A DNA stretch of 64,000 nt from Janthinobacterium sp. 1_2014MBL_MicDiv (GTDB taxonomy: Bacteria; Pseudomonadota; Gammaproteobacteria; Burkholderiales; Burkholderiaceae_D). The notes below the pieces were generated by a model, which saw only the letters and a list, made by a program, of their open reading frames with translations, made no database searches and was not told the origin of the DNA. Location: contig NZ_CP011319.1 in NCBI RefSeq assembly GCF_001865675.1, positions 6,386,001 to 6,450,000 of the forward strand. Direction: 5' to 3'. Shown here in pieces: positions 44,431 to 52,549 of the stretch (position 1 is its first letter; each line of letters starts with the position of its first letter). The translations under genes were made by a program, and so were the position numbers.

Positions 44431-45620
44431 CGCGCCCGCATCCGGTCGTCTTTCTCGCACTGGGCCTGTTTGGCGTGTACTGCATCGAGTTTGGCGTCGT
44501 CGGCATCTTGCCGATGATCATGCAGCGTTTCGATGTGACGGCGGCGCGCGCGGGGGCGCTGGTGAGCCTGTTCGCGCTGGTGATCGCCGTGGGCGGTCCC
44601 TTCCTCGTCCTGCTGGCCACGCGCTGGCGCCGCAAGCGCGTGCTGGTGGTGTCCCTGCTGGTGTTCGCGCTGGCCAGCGTGGCGTCGGCGCATGCGCCGC
44701 GTTTCGAGCTGCTGCTGGCGCTGCGCGTGGCGCCGGCCCTGTTCCATCCCGTGTATTTCTCGCTGGCCATGGTAGCCGCCGCCGCCCTGTATCCGCCGCA
44801 GCAATCGGCGCGGGCCGGCGCGCATGCATTCACGGGCACCAGCATGGGCATGGTGCTGGGCATCCCGCTGACCACCTGGATCGCCGCGCAATATGGCTAT
44901 GAGGCATCGTTTCTCGCCTGCGCCCTCGTCAATGCGCTGGCGGCGCTGGGTGTGTTCCTGTTCTTGCCCGAGACGCCGCGGGAAGCGCCGCTGGCGTACG
45001 GCCGCCAGCTGGCCGTGCTGCGCAAGCCCGCATTGTGGCTGACGATTGCCGCCGCCGTGCTGGTGTTTGCCGCCATGTTTGCCGTGTATGCGTATGCGGC
45101 CGCGTATCTGCAGCAGGTGGCGCTGTTGACGGCGCGCCAGACGGGGCTGGCGCTGGTGGTGTTTGGCGTCGGCGGCGTGGCGGGCAATCTGTGCGCGGGG
45201 CGCCAGCTGGGCACGCACGTGCTGCGCACGGTCTTGCTGCAGCCCGTGCTGCTGGGGCTGGCGTACTGCCTGCTGTACCGTTATGCGGGCGCGGACATCG
45301 GCTGGCCCGCCTGGATGGTGTTGCTGCTGTTCTGGGGCGCGGCGCACACGAGCGGCCTGATCGTCACGCAAGTGTGGCTGAGCAGCGAAGCGCGCGAGGC
45401 GCCCGCGTTCGCCATCGGCGTGTATATCGCCGCCATCAACCTGGGCGTGACGCTGGGGGCACTGGCGGGCGGCGTGGCCATCGCCCGCCACGGCTTGCAG
45501 GCGGCGCTCGGCTGCGGCGTGCTGCTCGGCGCGCTGGCGCTGGCATTGATCGCGCTCAAGGCGTGGCTGTATCGCTTGCCCATGCGGCAGCTAGATATGG
45601 TTGGGGATGCGAAACAGTAA
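44427..45620 (+). CDS. MFS transporter (drug:H+ antiporter-like)
   Basis: A 397-residue inner-membrane protein with 12 predicted helices of the DHA1 type. Motif A between TM2 and TM3 is degenerate (LLATRWRRKRVLV), and the TM5 region contains FTGTSMGMVLGIPLTTWIA, resembling motif C of antiporters. It is translationally coupled to the serine hydrolase. Its last 30 nt overlap the 3' end of the convergent dinB-like gene. Confidence 0.9.
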   Translation: MTRPHPVVFLALGLFGVYCIEFGVVGILPMIMQRFDVTAARAGALVSLFALVIAVGGPFLVLLATRWRRKRVLVVSLLVFALASVASAHAPRFELLLALRVAPALFHPVYFSLAMVAAAALYPPQQSARAGAHAFTGTSMGMVLGIPLTTWIAAQYGYEASFLACALVNALAALGVFLFLPETPREAPLAYGRQLAVLRKPALWLTIAAAVLVFAAMFAVYAYAAAYLQQVALLTARQTGLALVVFGVGGVAGNLCAGRQLGTHVLRTVLLQPVLLGLAYCLLYRYAGADIGWPAWMVLLLFWGAAHTSGLIVTQVWLSSEAREAPAFAIGVYIAAINLGVTLGALAGGVAIARHGLQAALGCGVLLGALALALIALKAWLYRLPMRQLDMVGDAKQ

Positions 45621-46130
45621 ATCCGTGTCGCCGATGTCCACGCCCGCTTGCGACAGCAGGGTGCTGGCCTGTCCCCGGTGATGCGTCTGGTGGTTGAAGA
45701 AATGCATGAGCAGGCTGAAAAATTCGCGCCGGTTCGGTCCCTTGCTGTTGCGGTAATCGAGCAGGTGGTCGAGGTCGGCTTCCGCGATGGAGGCGGCCCA
45801 GTCGACGATGAGCTGGTCCAGCCATCGCCGGTGCGCGTGCATGGCGGCAAAATCGTCGGCCGCGAACAGCGGCTGTGTCAGCGAGCTGGGCGGCGTGATG
45901 GCGCGGATGGGATCGAGCAGGGGAAAGCCGGCCGGGTGCTGCGCGTAGCGCTGCAGCCACAGGGTGTCGCCCACCATCACGTGGTTCAGGGTCGCCAGCA
46001 GGGAACCAAAAAAAGCGCCCCGCTCGCGCTGCAGCTCTGCAGGCGGCAGGCCGGCCGCCGCCGCGTAGACCTTGGCATTCATCCACTGGTTGTAATCGGC
46101 CATCAGGCAAATGTGGGCACAACGAGACAT
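45591..46130 (-). CDS. DinB family protein
   Basis: A 179-residue four-helix protein of the DinB/YfiT metal-hydrolase superfamily. The three-histidine metal site is visible: the LNHVMVGDTLWLQ histidine near 50, and the pair in FFNHQTHHRGQ near 148-152. Family members include thiol-dependent transferases; this one's substrate is unknown. It overlaps the MFS gene tail-to-tail by 30 nt. Confidence 0.9.
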   Translation of the reverse strand: MSRCAHICLMADYNQWMNAKVYAAAAGLPPAELQRERGAFFGSLLATLNHVMVGDTLWLQRYAQHPAGFPLLDPIRAITPPSSLTQPLFAADDFAAMHAHRRWLDQLIVDWAASIAEADLDHLLDYRNSKGPNRREFFSLLMHFFNHQTHHRGQASTLLSQAGVDIGDTDLLFRIPNHI

Positions 46131-46161
46131 GACGGCTCCTTCAAGTGGATGAAAAATAAGC

Positions 46162-46761
46162 TTAAACGGATTTCAGGAACGCGCGTATGCCAGCGAGCAA
46201 CATTTCAATGGCCATCGCCGTCAAGATCAAGCCCATCAGGCGCTCGAACGCCGTCATGACTCTTGGACCCAGCGCCCGCTGCAGGCGTTCGGCGCACAGG
46301 AAGACGGCCAGCCAGACGACGGCCACGGCCGTCAGACCCGCCACGTGGGCGATGACTTCGTTCATTTCATGCGAGGAAAACAGCAGCACGGTAGCCAGCG
46401 CGGACGGGCCGGCCAGCGCGGGGATGGCCAGTGGCACGATGAACGGTTCGCCGCCCATCTCGTGGTCGCTATTGCCGGCGCTCGGTTGTGGAAACACCAT
46501 GCGCATGGCGATCAGGAACAGGATCACGCCGCCGCCGATGCGCAGCGCCACTTCCGACAATTGCAAGGCGTTCAGGAAATGGCGGCCGAAGAACATGAAC
46601 AGCAGCAAGATGCCGAAGGCAATCATGCATTCGCGCACCACGACTTTCCAGCGCCGTTCGACGGGCACCCGTTTCAGGGCGTTGACGAACAGGGAAACAT
46701 TGCCGAACGGGTCGGTGACGAGCAAGAGCAGGATAAATGTCTGGAAGAAATTCTGTGTCAT
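46162..46761 (-). CDS. MarC/YhgN-family inner-membrane protein
   Basis: A 199-residue protein with six hydrophobic segments. It resembles E. coli YhgN across its length: DPFGNVSLFVNALK near the start, GGGVILFLIAMRMVFP, then GEPFIVPLAIPALAGPSALAT, and FERLMGLILTAMAIEMLL at the end. The family is described as putative transporters or multiple antibiotic resistance proteins, without a proven substrate. Confidence 0.92.
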   Translation of the reverse strand: MTQNFFQTFILLLLVTDPFGNVSLFVNALKRVPVERRWKVVVRECMIAFGILLLFMFFGRHFLNALQLSEVALRIGGGVILFLIAMRMVFPQPSAGNSDHEMGGEPFIVPLAIPALAGPSALATVLLFSSHEMNEVIAHVAGLTAVAVVWLAVFLCAERLQRALGPRVMTAFERLMGLILTAMAIEMLLAGIRAFLKSV

Positions 46762-46879
46762 GGTGATGGCTGAAAAGGATCAAAACCGTTGCCAGGATGG
46801 GCGCGGTTTCATTAAGGCTTGCGATGATAACAAGCCTGCCGGCAATCGCCCATGATTATTGATGCATAGCAGCATTTAT

Positions 46880-47704
46880 TTACGCCGCGCTTGCCTTGGC
46901 CTGGTAAAACGCCGTTGGCGTGGTGCCGAAATGCTTCCTGAACATGGCCGTAAACGCGCTCTGGCTCGTGTAGCCGTTGTCCATGGCCACGTCGATCACC
47001 TTGCCGCCGCGCGCCAGCTGTTCCAGCGCGCGCAGCAGCCGGGCTTGCTGGCGCCACTGGCCAAAGCGCATGCCCGTCTGTTTCTGGAACAGGCGGTGCA
47101 GGCTGCGCTCGGTAATGGCCAGTTCCTGCGCCCAGGCGGCCACCGTCACCTGCTCACCCGGCGCCGCCATCAGCCGCGCGCAGATGCCGCGCAGGCGCGC
47201 ATCCACGGGTAACGGCAGATACAGGGGCAGCACGGGCAGGCTATCGAGTTCATGCAACAGCAATTGCAGCAAATGCCAGTCGCGGCTGCCTTCCGTGAAA
47301 TCGGGCGCGATATCGACGGCCGCCACGACCAGCTGGCGCAGCAGGGGACTGATGTCGAGCACGCAACTGTGGCGCGGCAGCAGCGGCGAGTTGGCGCAGT
47401 CGACAAACACCGTGCGCATCTTGACGTCGCCGCTCATGCGCACCTGGTGCGCGACGCCCGGCTGCAGCCATACGCCGCGCGTGGGCGGCACCACCCAGCG
47501 CCCGCCCTGCGTCTCGATGGTCATCACGCCTTCTATGGCGTACAGCAACTGCGCATGCGTGTGGCGGTGCACGGAAATGACGTGGCCATGTGCATAGTCG
47601 ACGGCCAGCGCCATGGCGCGCGCGGTGACGGGCAGCAATTCCTGAAAGGCGGGCGAGCTACATTCCATGTCTATGGGCGTCAGTTTTACGATAGGTACAG
47701 ACAT
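46880..47704 (-). CDS. AraC-family transcriptional regulator (cupin type)
   Basis: A 274-residue regulator. The N-terminal cupin domain has the metal-like HRHTHAQLLYAIEG and VVPPTRGVWLQPG motifs. Two helix-turn-helices at the C-terminus are VAAWAQELAITERSLHRLFQ and VAMDNGYTSQSAFTAMFRKHFG. It is divergent from an EamA exporter gene 67 bp away, the classic layout for an AraC regulator controlling a DMT exporter. The start at 47704 is chosen because the residues upstream are not cupin-like. Confidence 0.9.
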   Translation of the reverse strand: MSVPIVKLTPIDMECSSPAFQELLPVTARAMALAVDYAHGHVISVHRHTHAQLLYAIEGVMTIETQGGRWVVPPTRGVWLQPGVAHQVRMSGDVKMRTVFVDCANSPLLPRHSCVLDISPLLRQLVVAAVDIAPDFTEGSRDWHLLQLLLHELDSLPVLPLYLPLPVDARLRGICARLMAAPGEQVTVAAWAQELAITERSLHRLFQKQTGMRFGQWRQQARLLRALEQLARGGKVIDVAMDNGYTSQSAFTAMFRKHFGTTPTAFYQAKASAA

Positions 47705-47771
47705 ATTAGCGCGAGAAGGCGCGGCGCGCCTGCGGCATGATGAATACCCGCAATTATTTATGGAGCCTCGC

Positions 47772-48686
47772 ATGCCTGTGCGCGCCTATCTGTATCCCTT
47801 CCTGGCCATGCTGCTGTGGGCCGGCAACGTCGTCGTGTCCAAGCTGGCCGCGTCCAGCATCGCCCCCACGGCCATCACCTTTTACCGCCTGGTGCTGGTG
47901 CTGCTCGTGATGACGCCGTTTATTGCCCGTCCCCTGTGGCGCAACCGCGCGGCGCTGCGGCGCCAGTGGTGGCAGCTGGCGCTGTGCGGCCTGATGTCGA
48001 TGGCGCTGTTCCAGAGCCTGTCCTACCGCGCCGCCGAATCGACGACGGCCACCAACATGGCCATCGTCACGGCACTGGCGCCCCTGATGACGGCCATCCT
48101 CAGCGTGCTGCTGCTGGGCGAGCGATTGACCCTGGGCATGGCGGCCGGCGGCGTGCTGTCGTTCGGCGGCTTGCTGTACCTGGTGGGGCGCGGCGACGTG
48201 CTGGCCCTGCTGCACGAGGGAGTGCATGCGGGCGACGCCTTGATGCTGCTCGCTTGCCTGATCTTTGCCCTGTACGGCGTGCTGTTGCGCCGCTGGCGCT
48301 TATCGGTTCCCGCCTGGCAAGCCATTTATTGCCAGGCGCTGGCGGCCCTGGCCTGCATGCTGCCGTTTTTCCTGCTGCTGCCAGCGGGCAGCGCCAGGCT
48401 CGACGCCACCACCCTGCCCCTGATCGGCTATGCGGGCATCGGTTCCTCCATTGTCCTGTCCTACCTGTGGATCGAGGGCGTCAAACTGCTGGGGCCGAAC
48501 CGCTGCAGCATCTATGTCAACCTGCTGCCGATCCTGACGGCGCTGCTGGCGATCGTCTGGCTGCATGAAAGCATGCGTATTTACCACCTGGTCGGCGGCG
48601 GCATCTCGCTGCTGGGCGTGCTGCTGGCGCAAACGGTGCAGCGGCCCCTGTTCGGCCGGCGTGCTCGGGTGTCGGGCCTTGCCTGA
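47772..48686 (+). CDS. EamA/DMT-family exporter
   Basis: A 304-residue inner-membrane protein with ten predicted helices in two EamA repeats. Typical marks are FLAMLLWAGNVVVSK at TM1, YRAAESTTATNMAIVTALAPLMTAILS across TM3-TM4, and the second-repeat NLLPILTALLAIVWLHE. GGAG at 47762-47765 sets the start at 47772, preferred over the ATG at 47760. It is likely controlled by the divergent AraC regulator. The substrate is unknown. Confidence 0.9.
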   Translation: MPVRAYLYPFLAMLLWAGNVVVSKLAASSIAPTAITFYRLVLVLLVMTPFIARPLWRNRAALRRQWWQLALCGLMSMALFQSLSYRAAESTTATNMAIVTALAPLMTAILSVLLLGERLTLGMAAGGVLSFGGLLYLVGRGDVLALLHEGVHAGDALMLLACLIFALYGVLLRRWRLSVPAWQAIYCQALAALACMLPFFLLLPAGSARLDATTLPLIGYAGIGSSIVLSYLWIEGVKLLGPNRCSIYVNLLPILTALLAIVWLHESMRIYHLVGGGISLLGVLLAQTVQRPLFGRRARVSGLA

Positions 48687-48726
48687 ATGGCCATGCATAA
48701 TGGCGGTTTTCGGTAGCGGAGCTGGC

Positions 48727-50343
48727 ATGCGGCAAACAGTATTGATGAGCACGATGGCGGCGCTGCTGGCGCTGGGCGCCCTGGCGCCGGTCCAGGCCGC
48801 GGCGCGCTTCTATGCAGGCCAGCCGATGGCCACCGCCAGTGTTGTCGAGCGCCGCGACGGTGGCGTGGTGCTGGCCTTCTTGCGCGAAAATGGCGAGGTC
48901 AACGGTTACTACTGCCAGTGCAATGGCGACAGCGAAAAACGCATGAACCTGGACAGGTACGGCCAGGCCAGCATCGAAGCCGTGTTCCAGCTGGACCTCG
49001 ACAGTGAAGGCGAAACCACCTTCGTCCTCAGCCGCAGCGCCGGCAACCGTGCCTATGGCTTGCATGCCTATCGCTACGAGCGCAGCGGCGGCAGGATGTT
49101 CAAGGTTGCCGCCCTGCAGCCGACCCTGGACGCCATCGTGCGCGGGGCCAGGTCCATGGACGAGGCGCGGCTGCGCGCCGCGCTGGCATCGCTGCAGCTG
49201 ATCGATTACAGCATTGCGTATGCGCCCACGGGCGTGGCCGAATTCGACGCCATCGAGCATGGCCATGGCAAGCTGGTCGGCTATTTCAGTATCGATGGCG
49301 AGTTATTGTCCGGCAAGCCGACGGCAGCGCCCGCGTTTGCTTATAAAAAAACGTTTCAGGAAAAGGCGGGCCATTTCCTCACGGTCACCTATCTGCTGGG
49401 CAAGGGGTGGGAAGGGGGCCGCGCGCCCAGTTATCACGTCAGGTGGATCAGCTGGGAAACGCAGCCCCAGCGTTTTGCCGCCAGCCAGGATGGACTATTC
49501 ATCGAATACGAGGTGAATTGCTGCACGGGCAGCGTGTTTGCGCGTGGACAATATGCGCAGGGTAAGCGCACGGGGCAGTGGCACTACGAGGAGCCGCTCA
49601 CCATCCGTTCGTCTGGCGCCTTTGTCGACGACAAGGCGCAAGGCCAGTGGACGTATGAAAGCGGCGAGGAAACGACGACAGGCCTGATGCTCAACGGCCA
49701 GCGCACGGGGCGCTGGCAAGTGAGCGAAGGCGTGGCCGAGTGGCGAGAAGAGGGCAAGGGTAATTACCAGGGCTACGATACCTTTGCCAGGGACAGGCTG
49801 GACGGCCCCAGCGAGCGCCGCATCGGCACGGTGGTGCACTGGCAGGGCAACTATGTGAATGGCAAGAAGCAGGGCCAGTGGCTCCAACCTGGCGGTGGCG
49901 GCAACTACGTCGATGACGTGAAACAGGGACCGTGGAAGCAGGCGACGCCGGATGGCGGCTGGCAAGTGCTGACCATGCACGATGGCGAACCGGACGGCAA
50001 GCTGGAGCAATACGCGGCCGATGGCCGGCTGCAGCTGGTTGAACATTATCGCCTGGGCGTGCTTGACGGCCCGATGGAAAGTTTTTATCCGGATGGCAAG
50101 CGGCGTTACCAGGGCACGTTTACCGACGGCAAGCGCGATGGCGCGGAAACCCTGTTTTATGCGGACGGCGAATCGCCGCAATTTCACCGCCACTGGAAGC
50201 AGGGCGTGCTGCACGGCGTCAGCATCGAGAATTTCCAGAACGGCAAGCCGAAGCAGATAGGCAGTTACAACATGGGCAAGAAAACGGGGCGGCAGCAATA
50301 TTTCCGCGACGATGGCCAGCTCATCGAAGAAACCATGTATTAA
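48727..50343 (+). CDS. Exported MORN/YwqK-like repeat protein
   Basis: A 538-residue protein with a signal peptide (MRQTVLMSTMAALLALGALAPVQAAA, here cleaved near 24). The N-terminal half (to about 260) is unrecognised. The C-terminal half is a run of about ten 20-25-residue units in the style of MORN/YwqK repeats, with recurring GxYxxGKxxGxWxxY patterns (for example ARGQYAQGKRTGQWHYEE, GNYVNGKKQGQWLQ, GTFTDGKRDGAETLFY). Such repeats form beta-hairpin ladders and occur in toxin-antitoxin and surface proteins. No partner is evident. CGGAG at 48717-48721 supports the start. Confidence 0.75.
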   Translation: MRQTVLMSTMAALLALGALAPVQAAARFYAGQPMATASVVERRDGGVVLAFLRENGEVNGYYCQCNGDSEKRMNLDRYGQASIEAVFQLDLDSEGETTFVLSRSAGNRAYGLHAYRYERSGGRMFKVAALQPTLDAIVRGARSMDEARLRAALASLQLIDYSIAYAPTGVAEFDAIEHGHGKLVGYFSIDGELLSGKPTAAPAFAYKKTFQEKAGHFLTVTYLLGKGWEGGRAPSYHVRWISWETQPQRFAASQDGLFIEYEVNCCTGSVFARGQYAQGKRTGQWHYEEPLTIRSSGAFVDDKAQGQWTYESGEETTTGLMLNGQRTGRWQVSEGVAEWREEGKGNYQGYDTFARDRLDGPSERRIGTVVHWQGNYVNGKKQGQWLQPGGGGNYVDDVKQGPWKQATPDGGWQVLTMHDGEPDGKLEQYAADGRLQLVEHYRLGVLDGPMESFYPDGKRRYQGTFTDGKRDGAETLFYADGESPQFHRHWKQGVLHGVSIENFQNGKPKQIGSYNMGKKTGRQQYFRDDGQLIEETMY

Positions 50344-50692
50344 CTTGTTGACTAACATAAATGGCATGCCGGCGCGACCTCGTGCGTCGCCGGAACGCCA
50401 GTTCTGCGCAAAAAACATCATCTCCTTGTTACAAAGCGTGAAAATCCATACTGGATATTGCTACTGGTAATCTTTTTCTGTATCTTGCAGTCAGGAAATT
50501 AAAAATACAGAAAACCTCAACCCTGTTGCTCTGTATTGCACTCCTGACGATATGCGCTGGCCGCCTTTCCCCCTGCTGCCGCACACGCCGTATCGACCTG
50601 TCCTGAACAATTCACCTGACCCGCCTATCTGGCGTTTGCCGCGATCTTCGTTGGCAAGCGTGTGGATGGTTGCGCCCTTACCGAGGAAGAGC
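50344..50692 (+). other. Intergenic region upstream of chemoreceptor
   Basis: A stem made of CCGGCG and GTCGCCGG arms (50369-50393) lies 26 nt after the repeat-protein stop but lacks a T-run, so it is at best a weak terminator. An A/T-rich stretch around 50440-50520 probably holds the promoter of the next gene. No further gene is supported. Confidence 0.35.
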
Positions 50693-52429
50693 ATGTTGTC
50701 GAACATAACAATAAAGATGCGCCTGATTGCCACCATGAGTGTGCTGGGCCTGCTGATCGCCGTACTGGGCGCCATGAGCATGATCGGGCTGAAATCGGCC
50801 AACAATAGCCTCAACGAGGTGTACAGCAACCAGCTGGCATCGACGCAGGCCATCGGCGAATCGCAGATTTCCCTGGGCCGCGCCCGTTTCACGATGGACC
50901 GCGTGATGGTGCATCCCGATGCCGCCGACGCCAAGGATACCCTGGCCCGTTCCGAACAATTCCTGGAAGCGTCGAACAAGGCCTGGAAACTGTATCTGGG
51001 CTTGCCGCAAAGCACGGAAGAGAAGCGCCTGTCCGACGACATGGACAAGAAGCGCAGCGACTATATCAACAATGGCGTGCTGGCAATGGGCAAGGCTTTG
51101 CGCGAGGGCAATATCGCGCAGGCGGACAGCCTGATGATGACGGGCTTGTCACCCCTGTATCGTAGCCTGGATCAGGCGGCTGAAACCTTGACGCAATACC
51201 AAGCAAGCTCGGCTGCCAAGATGTACGCCGACAGCCAGGCCAGCTACCACACGCAAGTGACGATGGCCATCATCGGCATCGTGGTGGGCGGCTTGCTGAT
51301 CGTCATTTCCAGCATTCTTTTGCTGCGCGCCATCTTCGGCCCGCTGGACCAGGCCTTGCGCCACTTCGGCGCCATTTCCGACGGCAACCTGGCCAATGAC
51401 ATCGTCATCGCGCGCCACGATGAGATGGGCGCCTTGCTGACGGGCTTGAAACAGATGCAGGAACGCCTGTCGACTACCGTGCGCGGCGTGCGCGACGGCA
51501 GCGGCGCCATCGCCACGGCCAGCAATGAAATCGCTTCGGGCAACCTGGACCTGTCGAGCCGCACGGAACAGCAGGCTTCGAGCCTGGAAGAAACGGCGTC
51601 CTCGCTGGAAGAGCTGACGTCGACCGTCAAACAGAACTCGGACAATGCGCGCCAGGCGAACCAGCTGGCCGTCTCCGCCTCCGAGGTGGCCGTGAAGGGC
51701 GGCGCGCTGGTGGCGCAAGTGGTCGACACCATGGGTTCCATCAGCGAATCGTCGAAAAAGATTGCCGACATCATCGGCGTCATCGACGGCATCGCCTTCC
51801 AGACCAACATCCTGGCCTTGAACGCGGCCGTGGAAGCAGCGCGCGCCGGCGAGCAGGGGCGTGGCTTTGCCGTCGTCGCCACGGAAGTGCGCAACCTGGC
51901 GCACCGTTCGGCCAGCGCGGCCAAGGACATCAAGATGCTGATCGAAGCGTCGGTGCAGAATGTGGGCGCCGGTAGCGAGCTGGTCAGCCAGACGGGCACG
52001 ACGATGGACGAGATCGTCTCCAGCATCCGCCGCGTGACGGACATCATGGGCGAAATCAGCGCCGCCGGCCGCGAACAGGAACTGGGCATCGGCCAGATCA
52101 ACCAGGCCGTGGCGGAGATGGATACCGTGACGCAGCAGAATGCGGCGCTGGTGGAAGAAGCGGCGGCCGCGTCGGAATCGATGCAGGAGCAGGCGGCCGC
52201 GCTGGCCGAGATGGTCAGCATCTTCACGCTGGACGCCGCGCACAGCGGTCCGGCCGCGGCCAAACCCGCCTTGCGCAAGCCGGCCGTGGCGGCCGCCGCC
52301 AGCCCGGCCGCGCCGCGCCCGGCCCTGCGCCTGGCGACGGCCCGCGCCGCGGCAGCACCTGTCGCTGCTGCAAAACCGCGTCCCGCCAAGCCCGCCGCGG
52401 ATAGCAGCGGCGAATGGGAAGAGTTTTAA
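50693..52429 (+). CDS. Methyl-accepting chemotaxis protein, Tar-like sensor
   Basis: A 578-residue chemoreceptor. TM1 is near 9-30. A periplasmic Tar/4HB ligand-binding bundle (about 35-190) carries the Arg/Thr-rich SLGRARFTMDRVMVHPD segment, recalling the amino-acid-binding arginines of Tar/Tsr receptors. TM2 is near 192-215, followed by HAMP and a signalling bundle with the IDGIAFQTNILALNAAVEAARAG tip. It ends with an Ala/Pro-rich linker and EWEEF. AGGAAGAG directly upstream supports the start at 50693. Its stop codon lies inside the terminal repeat of palindromic element copy 3. Confidence 0.93.
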   Translation: MLSNITIKMRLIATMSVLGLLIAVLGAMSMIGLKSANNSLNEVYSNQLASTQAIGESQISLGRARFTMDRVMVHPDAADAKDTLARSEQFLEASNKAWKLYLGLPQSTEEKRLSDDMDKKRSDYINNGVLAMGKALREGNIAQADSLMMTGLSPLYRSLDQAAETLTQYQASSAAKMYADSQASYHTQVTMAIIGIVVGGLLIVISSILLLRAIFGPLDQALRHFGAISDGNLANDIVIARHDEMGALLTGLKQMQERLSTTVRGVRDGSGAIATASNEIASGNLDLSSRTEQQASSLEETASSLEELTSTVKQNSDNARQANQLAVSASEVAVKGGALVAQVVDTMGSISESSKKIADIIGVIDGIAFQTNILALNAAVEAARAGEQGRGFAVVATEVRNLAHRSASAAKDIKMLIEASVQNVGAGSELVSQTGTTMDEIVSSIRRVTDIMGEISAAGREQELGIGQINQAVAEMDTVTQQNAALVEEAAAASESMQEQAAALAEMVSIFTLDAAHSGPAAAKPALRKPAVAAAASPAAPRPALRLATARAAAAPVAAAKPRPAKPAADSSGEWEEF

Positions 52430-52549
52430 CAACACCTAAAAACCTGCTGCGCGTCGCAACTTGCGGCCTGCGATGCGCAATGTGCTCTGGCACCGTGCGC
52501 TCCTCGGCCACGAGCTGCTGTCGCCCGCCACGGTTTGTTAGGTATTGTT
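52428..52549 (-). repeat. Dispersed palindromic element, copy 3 (diverged, inverted)
   Basis: On the minus strand it aligns with copies 1 and 2 throughout, sharing GCATCGCAGGCCGCAA exactly with copy 2. The termini are inverted repeats of about 18 bp (AACAACACCTAA/TTAGGTATTGTT plus the AAACC extension). The central hairpin is GTGC-CAGA-GCAC, different in sequence but at the same place as in the other copies. It overlaps the stop codons of both convergent neighbours. Confidence 0.8.

Noticed and set aside
50482..50515. CTGTAT...ATACAG resembling an SOS box upstream of the third chemoreceptor
   Set aside because: The half-sites are too far apart for LexA and there is no reason to expect SOS control of a chemoreceptor.
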